Below are positions 53,715-63,100 of a DNA stretch of 64,000 bases, in pieces. This stretch comes from a beta proteobacterium L13 (lineage in GTDB: Bacteria; Pseudomonadota; Gammaproteobacteria; Burkholderiales; Chromobacteriaceae). Below the pieces are notes generated by a model. The model ran no database searches and was not told where the DNA came from. It saw only the letters and a program-made list of their open reading frames with translations. How positions within the stretch are numbered: the stretch's first letter is position 1; each line of letters starts with the position of its first letter. The translations under genes were made by a program, and so were the position numbers. The stretch lies in NCBI GenBank assembly GCA_000335715.1, contig AMYZ01000016.1, forward strand, positions 27,642 through 91,641. The letters are read 5' to 3'.

Positions 53715-54857
53715 TCAGGCAAACAGCCGCAGGGCAGCCACGCTGCCTGGCGCAATGCCACGGTCGTCCATATTGCCGTAGATGCGGATCAGCTGATCGC
53801 GGATCTGCGCCAGGCCCTGGTCGCTGAGCACGCGGCGGTTATCGTCTACCAGCTGGGCGTCGAACTCTTGCGACAGATGCTTGGCAAACTGTACCGCACG
53901 GTCGAATACCGCTACCCCGCCAGCCACGCGCGGCACGTCAAACATCAGTGTCAGCGCAGGGAACTGCTTATCCAGCAAGGTGTGCAGGGTAAACGGGGTC
54001 TGGTCGGCAGAAGCCAGCGAGAACAGCGTATTACCGGAATCTGCCAGATAGTGAAACTGGCCATCCGGCTCCAGCTGCAGGCCGGCGGCCTCGGCCACGC
54101 TGCGCAAGCGCGCACCGGCGATGGGCTTGCCAGCCACGATATTGATACCGATCAGCACGTCCACGTCGACGCAAAAACGGTCCAGCTCGCGCGCAGACAC
54201 CAGCTTTTGCTGACGCTGGGGGAAGCTGACCTGGGCGCCGAGCTTTTCGGCATAGTGGCTTACCTGCTGGCAGAAGCTGGCCAGCTCCTGCTCGGTGACC
54301 GCACCGCCGCGGTCAACCAGCTGCAGGCCAAAGTTCACTTGCTTGTAGCGGGTACCAGGCAGGATTTCAGCCGGTTTCCACAAGCCACGCTCGGTGCGCA
54401 GGATGGCCTGCACACGTTTGGCCACATTAAAGCGCGGTAGCTGCTCCAGCGCCTGCGGCTGGGCGAAGGCGACTTCGGCGATAAAATCCAGCGACGGGTC
54501 CAGCAGCGACACCACCAAAGCCTGGTGGTCGGCGGCATCCAGCTCCGGAAGCTCCTGCACCACCGGGGCGACAGGTTCCGGCTGCGCGGTGCGCGCCAGT
54601 GGGGCGGGCGGGGGGATATCGTTCAGGTAGGCCGGCGTACTGTCGTCTTCGTCATCCAGCAACACGGGTTCCAGACGCGCCTGCTGGCCGTCACGCACAT
54701 TATTTCGGGGAACGTCCAGCAACACATCGGTGTGATGGCGTGCAAAGGCCTGGCTGGTCTTCTTGCGAAAGCGCCATTCCTGATAAAAATTGAAGCCGAA
54801 TACCAGTGCTACTACCAATGCACTCAGCAACAAGATGCCTATTTTCATTTCGCTCAT
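53715..54857 (-). CDS. zipA: Cell division protein ZipA
   Basis: ZipA tethers FtsZ to the inner membrane at the division site. The 380-residue protein has an N-terminal membrane anchor (residues 5-24, IGILLLSALVVALVFGFNF), a charged then Pro/Ala/Val-rich linker (to about residue 235), and a C-terminal FtsZ-binding domain (GLQLVDRGGAVTEQELASFCQQVSHYAEKLGAQVSF, FCVDVDVLIGINIVAG, PFTLHTLLDKQFPALTLMFDVPRVAGGVAVFDRAVQFAKHLSQ). The zipA-ligA order next to smc is common in beta- and gammaproteobacteria. Confidence 0.93.
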   Translation of the reverse strand: MSEMKIGILLLSALVVALVFGFNFYQEWRFRKKTSQAFARHHTDVLLDVPRNNVRDGQQARLEPVLLDDEDDSTPAYLNDIPPPAPLARTAQPEPVAPVVQELPELDAADHQALVVSLLDPSLDFIAEVAFAQPQALEQLPRFNVAKRVQAILRTERGLWKPAEILPGTRYKQVNFGLQLVDRGGAVTEQELASFCQQVSHYAEKLGAQVSFPQRQQKLVSARELDRFCVDVDVLIGINIVAGKPIAGARLRSVAEAAGLQLEPDGQFHYLADSGNTLFSLASADQTPFTLHTLLDKQFPALTLMFDVPRVAGGVAVFDRAVQFAKHLSQEFDAQLVDDNRRVLSDQGLAQIRDQLIRIYGNMDDRGIAPGSVAALRLFA

Positions 54858-54956
54858 TGAGCTTTTTCCACAGCAGCAGCCATTATCCGAACCGGTATTA
54901 TAACAAACCCCCGCAGGGGTACGGCGCGTGAATCAGTACGTCATTTAGCGTTTTGT

Positions 54957-55643
54957 TCAATTTTCGTCAAGGGAAAAGCGCACCGGCAGCACCAGCTGGG
55001 CCGCCACCGGCTGCCCGTTTTCCAGTGCGGCCTGGAACTGCCAGCGCGCCACGCTATCGCGCGCCGCCTTGTCCAGGCGCGTAAAACCACTACTTTTCTG
55101 TAGTTCGGCACGTAGCAGTTTGCCATCAGCATCGATAGCCAGCCGCAACATTACCACGCCTTGCTCGCCCAGATCGCGCGAGATGACAGGATAATCAGGC
55201 CGCGGCGCTTGCAGTACGCGGGCGGGGCGGCGGCTGGCGGCTTCCTGGCTACCCGCCTCACCACTACCACGGCCCGGGTTCTGCCCTGCCGGTGTAGCCT
55301 GTGTCGCACCAGCAGCGGGCATAGCTGGCGCGGGGCCAGCGGACAACGCTACCGCGCCAGGGGGCGGCGCAGCGGCGCTTGCCGTGGCCGTATCTTGCGC
55401 GGCCACAGGGTTGGCCGCGCGCTCGGTTTGCCCTGCCCGCCGGCCGTGACCTGGCTTGGCTGCAGCCGGCCTGGCTGGCGTGCCCGGACTAGCGCGTGGC
55501 TGGTGCACATCGGCGGATACCGGTGCTGGCTGCAGGCTGATCAGCAAGGCGGGCGGCCCTACCGGCGGCAGGGACAAGGCTGCGGCCAAGCCCCATAGCA
55601 GCAACGCATGCAGCAGTAGCGAGGCCAGCAGCGCGCGGCGCAT
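54957..55643 (-). CDS. TonB family protein
   Basis: A 228-residue protein with an N-terminal membrane anchor (residues 4-26), a Pro/Ala-rich periplasmic linker (to about 140) and a C-terminal TonB domain (APRPDYPVISRDLGEQGVVMLRLAIDADGKLLRAELQKSSGFTRLDKAARDSVARWQFQAA). It would couple proton-motive force to outer-membrane transport, but no exbB or exbD is beside it. It starts 3 bases after the smc stop, an unusual neighbour for a TonB gene. A GTTGGCCGC copy is in the linker. Confidence 0.87.
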   Translation of the reverse strand: MRRALLASLLLHALLLWGLAAALSLPPVGPPALLISLQPAPVSADVHQPRASPGTPARPAAAKPGHGRRAGQTERAANPVAAQDTATASAAAPPPGAVALSAGPAPAMPAAGATQATPAGQNPGRGSGEAGSQEAASRRPARVLQAPRPDYPVISRDLGEQGVVMLRLAIDADGKLLRAELQKSSGFTRLDKAARDSVARWQFQAALENGQPVAAQLVLPVRFSLDEN

Positions 55644-55646
55644 GGG

Positions 55647-58600
55647 CTAGGCCGTTTCGCGCATTTTCAGCGCCTCGACAATGTCCACCGCCACGATGCG
55701 GCTGCAGCCTTGCTCCTGCATGGTCACGCCCACCAGCTGCTCGGCCATTTCCATGGTGAGGCGGTTGTGGCTGATGTACAGGAACTGCGTATGCGCGGCC
55801 ATTTGTTTCACCAGGTCGCAGAAGCGGCTGGTATTGGCGTCGTCCAGCGGGGCGTCCACTTCGTCCAGCAAGCAGAATGGCGCCGGGTTCAGGCTGAATA
55901 GCGAGAACACCAGGCTCATGGCGGTAAGCGCCTTTTCGCCACCAGATAACAGGTGAATGGTGCTGTTTTTCTTGCCCGGCGGCTGCGCGATGATCTGGAT
56001 GCCCGCCGACAGCAAATCTTCACCGGTGAGCACCAGTTCGGCGCGGCCACCGCCAAACAGCGTGGGGAAAAACTCGCTCATCTTGGCGTTCACCGCGTCG
56101 TAGGTGGCTTGCAGCATGTCTCGGGTTTCGCCGTCGATTTTGGCGATGGCTTCTTCCAGCGTGGCCATGGCCTGCATCAGGTCGTCGGTCTGGCTGGCCA
56201 GATAGTCACCGCGCTTTTTGGCCTCTTCCAGCTCTTGCAGCGCGGCCAGGTTCACCGCGCCCAGGCCATCGATGGCGCGCGCCAGGCGGGCGATCTCGGC
56301 GGCCAGCGCATTGGGTTTTACCGCGTCGGTGAGGTGTGGCAGCAGCGCGGCTTCGTCTGCTTCGGCGGTTTTCAGCTCTTCGTCAAAACGCTCTACGTTC
56401 AGCCGCGCTTCCTGGTGCTTCAGCAGCCAGTCCGAGCGCGCCTCGCGCAGCGCCGGCAGCGCCGCGTTGATTTCCTGTTGCCGCTGCGTGTACTGGCGCA
56501 GGGCTTCGGTGAGGGCATTCAGCTGGTCGCGGGTAGCGGACAGGCTGTGCTCGCGCGTTTCGCGCACCGCCAGCGCTTCTTGCAACACGTCGTCCGGCGC
56601 GGCCTCTTCTACCGTCTCTGCTTCCATCACCAGGGTTTCCAGGCGCTCTTGCAGCTGCTGGTCGCGCTCGGCCAGCTCGCGCGCGCGGCGCGCCAGCTCG
56701 GCCACTTTTTGCTCGGCGGTGTGCTGCGCCAGCTTGATTTCGTGCAGCTGGCGCTCGGCGTCGCGGGTTTTGTTACGCGCCAGCTCCAGGCCGGTTTCTG
56801 CGTTCAGCCGTGCCAAGCGGGCGTCTTCCAGCTGCTCGGCCAGCTCTTCCAGCTGCATGGCGTTTTCTTCGGCCAACAGCTCGGCGTCGGCAATGGTGTC
56901 TTGCGCGGTGGTGCGCTCGTCTTGCAGGCGCTGCTGCTCGGCGTGGATGGCGGCCAGGCGGGCCGCGCCCTGCCGTGCTGCCTGGTCCAGCTTGACGTGC
57001 TCCAGCGTGGCGGCGTTGAGCTCCGCCTCCAGCCGCGACACGGCTGCCTTTTGCGCGCGGATGGCTTCGGCCAACATACCCAGCATGGAGACCACGCTAT
57101 CGCGGCGGCGCTGCGCGTCGTGCTGCTGCGGCTGCAAGGCGGCCAGCCGTTCTGCAGCAGCATCACGCGCGGCCTTGCGCGCCATCATGCCGTCGCCAGC
57201 TTGTGCGGCGTGAAAATGTACGGTATGGCGGCTAATGCGGTGGCCTTGCGGCGTAACCCAGCACTCGCCGGCGGCCAATTCGCTGCGGCGGGCGATGGCG
57301 TCGTCCAGGTTGGCCGCGCAGTAGACACCGGCCAGCCAGTCGGCCAGCGCGCCGGCAAAGGCAGCGTCTACCGTCAGTTGCTGTAGCAGGGCCGGGCGCG
57401 GCCCGGTCGTCGACTCGGCAACGCCTGCAGCATCCACCAGCGCCACCGGGGCCGGTGGTGCGGTGTCGCCAGCGTGGCCTGCGCGGGCGGCCAGGCGCTC
57501 GCCCAGCACGACTTCTACCGCGGTGCGCCAGGCGTCGTCTACCTGCAGGCTTTGCCATAGCGCCGGTGCGTCGGCCAGCTGCTGGCTGGCCAGCCAGCCA
57601 GCTAGCTGCTCGCCAGCCGCTTCGCGGGCCAGCACAGCGTCCAGCGCGGCCATTTCGGCCTCGGCGCGGGCGGCGTCGGCGTGCAGTGCGTTGAGGGTTT
57701 TATCCAGCTGCTCGCGCTCGGCAGACAGGTCGGCCTGCTTGGCCTCGTCTGCGGCCAACCTGGCGCGCACGGCATCCAGCGCGCTGCGCGCCTTGTCTGC
57801 CTCGGCACGGGCAGCGTCCAGTACGGCGTGCTCTGGCAGGTTCAGGTCTTGCAGCTCGCGCTGCAGCGCGTGTTCGCGCCCGGCCAGCTGCTCGATACTA
57901 CGGCGCAGGTGCTCGCCCTGCTGCCGCGCCAGGTCACGCTCGCGGGTCAGGTTGGCAATTTGCGCGGTCATCTGCGCCAGACGCTGGTCGGCCACGCGGA
58001 AGGCGGCCTCGGCCGATGGCAGGCTATCGGCGCCGTCTTCCAGCCCCATCTGCGCTTCTTCCATGCGCATCTGGGCTTCTTCGCGGCGGGGTAGCCAATC
58101 ATCCAGCTCGTCTTCCACCTGGGCTTGGTGCTCGGCCAGCTGCTGGCGCTCGTTGCGGGCGCTGGCCAGCTCGCGCTCCAGCCGCTCGCGGCTTTGCAGG
58201 CGGTGGCGCTGCTGCTCTTCCAGCCGCGCCAGGTTGGCGTTGGCTTCAAACAGCGCCTGCTGCGCCTCGTGGACAGCGTCGCTGGCGGCGTAGTGCGTTT
58301 CGCGCACGGTTTCCAGCTCGGTTTCCAGGTGGGTGTGGGCGGCTTCCAGCGCGGTTTCTTCGGTTTCGATGCGCGCCAGCTCGCCACGGGCGGTGGCTTC
58401 AATGCGGGCGGCTTCTTCGCGCCGCGCCAAGGCCAGCAGGTTTTGCTTGAAGGTGAGCGCGCCGCGCATGTCCTGGTAGTTGGCCGCCACTTCGGCTTGC
58501 TCGCTCAGGCGCTCTACCTGGCGGCCCAGCTCCAGCTTGAGGTCTTCGATACGGGTAAGGTTGTCGCGCGTATCGGCCAGGCGGTTTTCGGTTTCGCGGC

Positions 58601-59129
58601 GGCGCTCTTTGTATTTGGAGACACCGGCGGCTTCTTCCAGATAGGCGCGCAGCTCTTCCGGGCGGGCCTCGATAATGCGCGAGATCATGCCCTGCTCGAT
58701 CACCGCGTAGCCACGCGCGCCCACGCCGGTACCCAGAAACAGGTCGGTAATATCGCGGCGGCGTACCTGCTGGTTGTTGATGTAGTAGCTGGATTCGCCC
58801 TGGCGCGTGAGGACGCGCTTGATGGACACCTCGGCGTACTGCCCCCAGGGGCCGGTGAGCTGGCCGTCGGCGTTATCGAATACCAGCTCGACCGAGGCAC
58901 GCGATACCGGCTTGCGCGTGCTGGAGCCGTTGAAAATCACGTCTTGCATGGACTCGCCACGCAGCTGCTTGGCGCTAGACTCGCCCAGCACCCAGCGCAC
59001 GGCGTCGATCACATTGGATTTGCCGCAGCCATTGGGGCCAATCACCGCGACCAGCTGGCCGGGCACGGCAATGCTGGTGGGGTCGACAAACGATTTGAAG
59101 CCGGCAAGCTTGATATGGGTAAGGCGCAA
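55647..59129 (-). CDS. smc: Chromosome segregation protein SMC
   Basis: The ATPase subunit of bacterial condensin, about 1160 residues. The N-terminal head has RLTHIKLAGFKSFVDPTSIAVPG and Walker A VIGPNGCGKSNVIDAVRWVLGESSAKQLRGESM. Long Glu/Ala/Arg/Gln coiled coils flank a hinge (about residues 500-650, LQVDDAWRTAVEVVLGERL). The C-terminal head has the signature LLSGGEKALTAMSLVFSLF and Walker B PFCLLDEVDAPLDDANTSRF. No ATG fits; the TTG at 59127-59129 begins exactly at MRLTHIKL and is preferred to the TTG five codons upstream. Confidence 0.95.
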   Translation of the reverse strand: MRLTHIKLAGFKSFVDPTSIAVPGQLVAVIGPNGCGKSNVIDAVRWVLGESSAKQLRGESMQDVIFNGSSTRKPVSRASVELVFDNADGQLTGPWGQYAEVSIKRVLTRQGESSYYINNQQVRRRDITDLFLGTGVGARGYAVIEQGMISRIIEARPEELRAYLEEAAGVSKYKERRRETENRLADTRDNLTRIEDLKLELGRQVERLSEQAEVAANYQDMRGALTFKQNLLALARREEAARIEATARGELARIETEETALEAAHTHLETELETVRETHYAASDAVHEAQQALFEANANLARLEEQQRHRLQSRERLERELASARNERQQLAEHQAQVEDELDDWLPRREEAQMRMEEAQMGLEDGADSLPSAEAAFRVADQRLAQMTAQIANLTRERDLARQQGEHLRRSIEQLAGREHALQRELQDLNLPEHAVLDAARAEADKARSALDAVRARLAADEAKQADLSAEREQLDKTLNALHADAARAEAEMAALDAVLAREAAGEQLAGWLASQQLADAPALWQSLQVDDAWRTAVEVVLGERLAARAGHAGDTAPPAPVALVDAAGVAESTTGPRPALLQQLTVDAAFAGALADWLAGVYCAANLDDAIARRSELAAGECWVTPQGHRISRHTVHFHAAQAGDGMMARKAARDAAAERLAALQPQQHDAQRRRDSVVSMLGMLAEAIRAQKAAVSRLEAELNAATLEHVKLDQAARQGAARLAAIHAEQQRLQDERTTAQDTIADAELLAEENAMQLEELAEQLEDARLARLNAETGLELARNKTRDAERQLHEIKLAQHTAEQKVAELARRARELAERDQQLQERLETLVMEAETVEEAAPDDVLQEALAVRETREHSLSATRDQLNALTEALRQYTQRQQEINAALPALREARSDWLLKHQEARLNVERFDEELKTAEADEAALLPHLTDAVKPNALAAEIARLARAIDGLGAVNLAALQELEEAKKRGDYLASQTDDLMQAMATLEEAIAKIDGETRDMLQATYDAVNAKMSEFFPTLFGGGRAELVLTGEDLLSAGIQIIAQPPGKKNSTIHLLSGGEKALTAMSLVFSLFSLNPAPFCLLDEVDAPLDDANTSRFCDLVKQMAAHTQFLYISHNRLTMEMAEQLVGVTMQEQGCSRIVAVDIVEALKMRETA

Positions 59130-59268
59130 GGGGCGAGTCCACAAACGGTTGAATCAGCCGGGCATTTTACCCGCCCGCACCCACCCTGCGCCAAAGCAAT
59201 CTGTCTGCAATAAAAAGAAACTGCGGCCAACCTTTGCCGGGCATGACATTGGTTGCCATAATGCGGCT

Positions 59269-59829
59269 ATGGAAACGCTATCTCTTGCCCATCATTTCTT
59301 GATTGCCATGCCCGATATGGCCGACCCGCTGTTTGCCAAAAGCATCGTGTACCTTTGCGAGCACGGCGAACAAGGTGCCATGGGGGTGATTATCAACAAG
59401 CCTTCCGGCATCGTGCTGGCACAGCTGCTGGAGCAGATCGACCTGCCGCTGACCAACGACGACACCAACACCACGCCGGTTTTCTTTGGCGGCCCGGTGC
59501 AGCCAGACCGTGGCTTTGTGCTGCACAAGCCCATCGGCAACTGGCAATCCACGCTCACCATCACCGACGACCTGGCGCTCAGCACCTCCAAAGACATTCT
59601 GGCTGCCGTGGCCGATAGCCGTGGCCCGGACAAACTGCAGATCAGCCTGGGTTACGCCGGCTGGGAAAAAGGCCAGCTGGAAGAAGAAATCGCCGCCAAT
59701 AGCTGGCTCACCGTGGCCGCCGAGGACTGGGTGATCTTCGACACCCCGGTAGAAGAACGCTACACCTGTGCCATCAAGCTGCTGGGCTTCGACCCGGCGC
59801 TGCTATCCAGCGTATCCGGACATGCATAA
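59269..59829 (+). CDS. yqgE: YqgE/AlgH family protein
   Basis: A 186-residue DUF179 (AlgH) protein. The N-terminus [43 protein letters not shown] is the family signature, with [15 protein letters not shown] and [21 protein letters not shown] further on. Molecular function is unsettled. It overlaps the ruvX start by 8 bp, the conserved yqgE-ruvX pair. The start at 59269 is set by the conserved N-terminus. Upstream is a 139-bp gap to divergent smc holding one GTTGGCCGC copy. Confidence 0.94.
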   Translation: METLSLAHHFLIAMPDMADPLFAKSIVYLCEHGEQGAMGVIINKPSGIVLAQLLEQIDLPLTNDDTNTTPVFFGGPVQPDRGFVLHKPIGNWQSTLTITDDLALSTSKDILAAVADSRGPDKLQISLGYAGWEKGQLEEEIAANSWLTVAAEDWVIFDTPVEERYTCAIKLLGFDPALLSSVSGHA

Positions 59830-60253
59830 GGGCACGGTGCTGGGCTTTGATTTTGGCGAGAAGCGCATTGGCGTGGCGCTGGGCGAGCCGCAACTAGGCA
59901 TTGCCACCCCGCTGCAAACCATCCACAGCGAGGTCAACGACGTGCGCTTTGCCGCCATCGCCAAGCTGATAGACGAATGGAAAGCCACCGGCTTTGTCGT
60001 GGGCCTGCCTATGCATATGGATGGCAAGGAGCATGCCCTTACCGCACTGTGCCGCAAGTTTGCCCAGCGTCTGCACGGCCGCTACGGCCTGCCGGTGTGG
60101 CTGGTGGACGAGCGCCTGACCTCGGTGATTGCCGAGGGCCTGCTGGAAGACGCCGGCGTGTACGGCCGCCGCCAGAAGGAGATGCTGGACCAGGTGGCCG
60201 CCCAGGCCATCCTGATGGGCTGGTTCGAACAGCCCGGCGAGCCCATCGCCTGA
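59822..60253 (+). CDS. ruvX: RuvX/YqgF family putative Holliday junction resolvase
   Basis: A 143-residue RNase H-fold protein thought to process pre-16S rRNA 5' ends and, in some species, Holliday junctions. [31 protein letters not shown] gives the first catalytic Asp. [27 protein letters not shown] and [21 protein letters not shown] provide the other acidic residues (the DERLTS motif). The final [12 protein letters not shown] includes the last Asp. The ATG at 59822 overlaps yqgE by 8 bp. Confidence 0.94.
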   Translation: MHKGTVLGFDFGEKRIGVALGEPQLGIATPLQTIHSEVNDVRFAAIAKLIDEWKATGFVVGLPMHMDGKEHALTALCRKFAQRLHGRYGLPVWLVDERLTSVIAEGLLEDAGVYGRRQKEMLDQVAAQAILMGWFEQPGEPIA

Positions 60254-60254
60254 T

Positions 60255-60902
60255 ATGCGCATCGCCGCCCTGCTGATCGACATCGACGACACCCTGCTGG
60301 ACGACGCCCACGCCACGCGCCACGGCGTGGCGGCCCTGTTGGCCGCACACAAGCTGCCCTATACGCTGGACGACGCCTGCCAGCGCTGGCACACCCTCAC
60401 GCAGCAACACTGGCTACGCTTCGAGCGCGGCGAATGCAGCATCATCGAGCAGCGCCACGCCCGCCTGCGCGGCCTGTTCCAGCGCGAGCTGACGGATGCT
60501 GAAGCAAACGATGCCTTCGAGCCCTATATTGCCGGCTACCGCAGCAACTGGAAGGCATTTGACGATGTGGCGCCCTTTGTCGCCGCTACCGCCCACCTGC
60601 CCCGCGTGCTGGTCAGCAATGGCCATCTCGACATCCAGCAACGCAAGCTGGCTTTTACCGGCCTGGCTGGACACTTCCCGCACCTGCTGACGCCGCAAAA
60701 CTGCAGCCATGCCAAGCCCGACGCCGCCATCTTCCAAGCCGCGGCCGCGCTGGCAGGCGTGCCGCTACAACAGTGCATGGTGATAGGCGACGACCCGGTA
60801 CGCGATATTGGCGCCGCCCAAACCTTGGGCATGCCGTACTTCCATGTGGATCGCCGCCGCGCGGATGGCGGCTTGCTGGCTTGCTTGCCACTGCTGGCAT
60901 GA
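60255..60902 (+). CDS. HAD family hydrolase
   Basis: A 215-residue haloacid dehalogenase-like phosphatase. Motif I is ALLIDIDDTLLDDAH (nucleophile Asp and acid/base Asp), motif II VLVSNGH, motif III the Lys in SHAKPDAAIF and motif IV VIGDDPVRDIGAAQTLGM. An alpha-helical cap lies between about residues 17 and 100. Its substrate cannot be told from sequence. It starts 1 base after the ruvX stop and overlaps the next gene by 4 bp (ATGA), so yqgE-ruvX-HAD-nucleotidyltransferase form one operon. Confidence 0.9.
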   Translation: MRIAALLIDIDDTLLDDAHATRHGVAALLAAHKLPYTLDDACQRWHTLTQQHWLRFERGECSIIEQRHARLRGLFQRELTDAEANDAFEPYIAGYRSNWKAFDDVAPFVAATAHLPRVLVSNGHLDIQQRKLAFTGLAGHFPHLLTPQNCSHAKPDAAIFQAAAALAGVPLQQCMVIGDDPVRDIGAAQTLGMPYFHVDRRRADGGLLACLPLLA

Positions 60903-61456
60903 CCGACGCCGAGGCGACGGCACAACTGGCCCGCTGGCTACGTGCTGACACCTTTCGCTGGCAATGCCTGCAAACCGTACGCGATGTTCTACCCGTACAG
61001 GCTTGGCTGGCCGCCGGTTTTATCCGCAATCTGGTATGGGATCACCAACACGACTATCTGCAGCCAACACCACTGCAGGACATCGACGTGATCTACCTGG
61101 ACGCAGCGCAGCTGTCACCCGCACAGGATCACCACTATGAAACCTTGCTGGCCGCGCAGTTGGCCGCAGCTTGGCAGGTACGCAACCAGGCGCGCATGGC
61201 AGCTCGCCAGCAACACGCACCTTACCCGGATTGCGCCAGCGCCATTCGCCACTGGCCGGAAACTGCCACCTGCTACGCGGTACGGCTGGATGCCGACGAG
61301 CAGCTGCACTGGCTGGTGCCACTAGGCTGGGCGCCGCTGTTTGCCGCTGAAATCGTGCGCAACCCGCTGTTTGCCGGCGGGGATGCCATCTGGCAGCAGC
61401 GGCTACAGCAAAAAAAGTGGCAGCAACGTTGGCCGCGACTGCGCTTGGCCACATGA
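60899..61456 (+). CDS. Nucleotidyltransferase-fold protein (NTP_transf_6 type)
   Basis: A 185-residue protein. AWLAAGFIRNLVWDHQHDYLQPTPLQDIDVIYLD matches the short nucleotidyltransferase family exemplified by COG3575, with two Asp residues in DIDVIYLD as likely metal ligands. A middle part (ASAIRHWPETATCYAVRLDAD) and the end (APLFAAEIVRNPLF) are typical of the same family. Biochemical function is unknown. Three in-gene copies of the GTTGGCCGC motif or near-variants occur. It is followed by a terminator. Confidence 0.82.
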   Translation: MTDAEATAQLARWLRADTFRWQCLQTVRDVLPVQAWLAAGFIRNLVWDHQHDYLQPTPLQDIDVIYLDAAQLSPAQDHHYETLLAAQLAAAWQVRNQARMAARQQHAPYPDCASAIRHWPETATCYAVRLDADEQLHWLVPLGWAPLFAAEIVRNPLFAGGDAIWQQRLQQKKWQQRWPRLRLAT

Positions 61457-61480
61457 AAAAAGGCGGCCAAGGCCGCCTTT
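61456..61480. terminator. Bidirectional terminator between the nucleotidyltransferase gene and rbgA
   Basis: AAAGGCGGCC and GGCCGCCTTT meet around AA, with A residues to the left and TTT to the right. It lies between convergent genes. Confidence 0.75.
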
Positions 61481-61498
61481 GCTATACCGACACTCGCC

Positions 61499-62434
61499 TT
61501 AGCGGGTGCCTTTTTTCTTTTCTTCACGCTCAAGGCGCGCGTTCTCTTTTTGCGCGGCACGCAGCACTTCGTGCTCTTTGGCGGCTTTTTCCCACGCCAT
61601 CCATTCTTCCGGCAGCTCCAGCGAAATACGGCCGGTAGCCCCAGCACGGAAGTCGGTCAGCACGATTTCGGACGCTTTCTGGATATTGATACGGCCACCT
61701 GGCAGTACCGCGCCACGCTTTTTGCCGATCAGTTCCAGCACTTGCCAGTCCTGCAGCCCATCGATGTCGCCAATCTTGTAGCGTTCGTCCAGCTGCGGGG
61801 CGTAGTGCTTCATCAGGATCAGCAGCAGCTCCAGCGCCACTTCTTCTTCGTCCAGCGCATTGCGGCCAACGGCGCCGCTAGCGGCCAGGTTGTAGCCACC
61901 TTGCGGCACGATGATCTTGGGCCACAGCATGCCGGGGGTATCAAACAGTTCGATATCGTCCGCCAGCATGATGCGCTGCTGGCCTTTGGTAATACCCGGC
62001 TCGTTACCGGTTTTGGCGATGCGGCGGCCGGTAATGCTGTTGATCAGCGTGGATTTGCCCACGTTCGGGATACCGCAAATCACCACGCGCAGCGGTTTGT
62101 CCACGCTATTGCGGCCAGGTGCCAGCTCGCGGCAGGCCGCTACCAGCTTCTGCGCCGGGGCGGCGTCCGAGGCATCCAGGCCGATAGCACGGGTGCCCGG
62201 CATCTTGCGGTACCAGTTCAGCCACTGCTCGGTCACTTTCGGGTCGGCCAGGTCTTGCTTGTTCAACACCTTCAACGCCGGCTTGCCACGCGCCAGGCGG
62301 GCAATCATCGGGTTGGCACTGGAGCCCGGCAGGCGCGCGTCCAGCATCTCGATCACCACGTCGATACTGCCAAGGCGCTCTTCGAGCTCCTTCTTGGCTT
62401 TGTTCATGTGACCGGGGAACCATTGAATGGCCAT
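61499..62434 (-). CDS. rbgA: Ribosome biogenesis GTPase YlqF/RbgA
   Basis: A 311-residue circularly permuted GTPase that assists maturation of the large ribosomal subunit. The G motifs occur in permuted order: NKQD (G4) near residue 58, then GIPNVGKSTLINSI (G1) at about residue 119 and DTPGMLWPKI (G3) near residue 164. The N-terminus IQWFPGHMNKAKKELEERLGSIDVVIEMLDARLPGSSANP is diagnostic. A basic C-terminal tail (EREEKKKGTR) follows. It lies 3 bases after the DUF3820 gene and is probably cotranscribed with it. Confidence 0.95.
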   Translation of the reverse strand: MAIQWFPGHMNKAKKELEERLGSIDVVIEMLDARLPGSSANPMIARLARGKPALKVLNKQDLADPKVTEQWLNWYRKMPGTRAIGLDASDAAPAQKLVAACRELAPGRNSVDKPLRVVICGIPNVGKSTLINSITGRRIAKTGNEPGITKGQQRIMLADDIELFDTPGMLWPKIIVPQGGYNLAASGAVGRNALDEEEVALELLLILMKHYAPQLDERYKIGDIDGLQDWQVLELIGKKRGAVLPGGRINIQKASEIVLTDFRAGATGRISLELPEEWMAWEKAAKEHEVLRAAQKENARLEREEKKKGTR

Positions 62435-62437
62435 GTA

Positions 62438-62650
62438 TTATCGCTTTCGTAGTGGGTCGAGCAAAGAAGACAGGCCGTTGTGATCCAGCTCGTGCATCAG
62501 CGCCAACAGGCGGCCGATCTCTCCGGGCGGGAAGCCTTCGCGGGCAAACCAGTTCAGGTAATGGCCAGGCAGGTCGGCAATCAGGCGGCCTTTGTATTTG
62601 CCATACGGCATGACCCGGGTGACCAGCAGCTGCAGCAGGTGGGCGTCCAT
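62438..62650 (-). CDS. DUF3820 family protein
   Basis: A 70-residue cytoplasmic protein with the DUF3820 signature: MPYGKYKGRLIADLPGHYLNWFAREGFPPGEIGRLLALMHELDHNGL. The GKYKG-like motif and the YLNWF segment are the conserved parts. Members are sometimes annotated as putative quorum-sensing-regulated or exonuclease-associated; no function is established. It lies just upstream of rbgA on the same strand. Confidence 0.85.
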   Translation of the reverse strand: MDAHLLQLLVTRVMPYGKYKGRLIADLPGHYLNWFAREGFPPGEIGRLLALMHELDHNGLSSLLDPLRKR

Positions 62651-62719
62651 CTTCTTTTAAATCAAAGGGAAGGCGCGCATTGTGCCAAATTTTGCCCCAC
62701 TACGCACGGGCAATCGTGC

Positions 62720-63073
62720 TTACAGCGGTAGAGGCTTGCCATCGTTAAAGGCCAGAAAACCTCGCACGATGCGGTAAACATACCAGCACCACACCAGAGC
62801 CCCGGTCAAAAAGCCCAGGCCAAACAGAATGATCAGCGGGTAAGAGATGGCAGCGCCCAGCAGGGCCCACCAGAACGTACGGATCTGCCAGCTAAAGTGG
62901 CTATCCCACAGCGTGTCGCGGGCTTCATCTCGTTTCACATAATTGATGATCACGCCAACTATGGCACCCGGTACACCAAACAGATTCACGATCTGCAAGA
63001 TATACACCACCATGGTCAGGTTACGGATCGCATCATCCTGGCGCGGCATGCGCTCTACTGTACCGTCTTGCAT
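62720..63073 (-). CDS. Small membrane protein, DUF4870/Tic20-like
   Basis: A 117-residue protein with three or four hydrophobic helices (about residues 15-40, 62-85 and 85-105). Polar segment ERMPRQDDAIRNLTMVVYILQIVNLFGVPGAIVGVIINYVKRDEARDTLWDSHFSWQIRTFWW resembles DUF4870-type proteins (IGVIINYVKR-like loop and helix pairs). I start at the ATG 63073 because AGGAGGT lies ideally upstream, although an ATG at 63088 is in frame. Function unknown. It lies 27 bases after the next unknown gene. Confidence 0.8.
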   Translation of the reverse strand: MQDGTVERMPRQDDAIRNLTMVVYILQIVNLFGVPGAIVGVIINYVKRDEARDTLWDSHFSWQIRTFWWALLGAAISYPLIILFGLGFLTGALVWCWYVYRIVRGFLAFNDGKPLPL

Positions 63074-63100
63074 AACACCTCCTGTCATTAATCAGGCAGG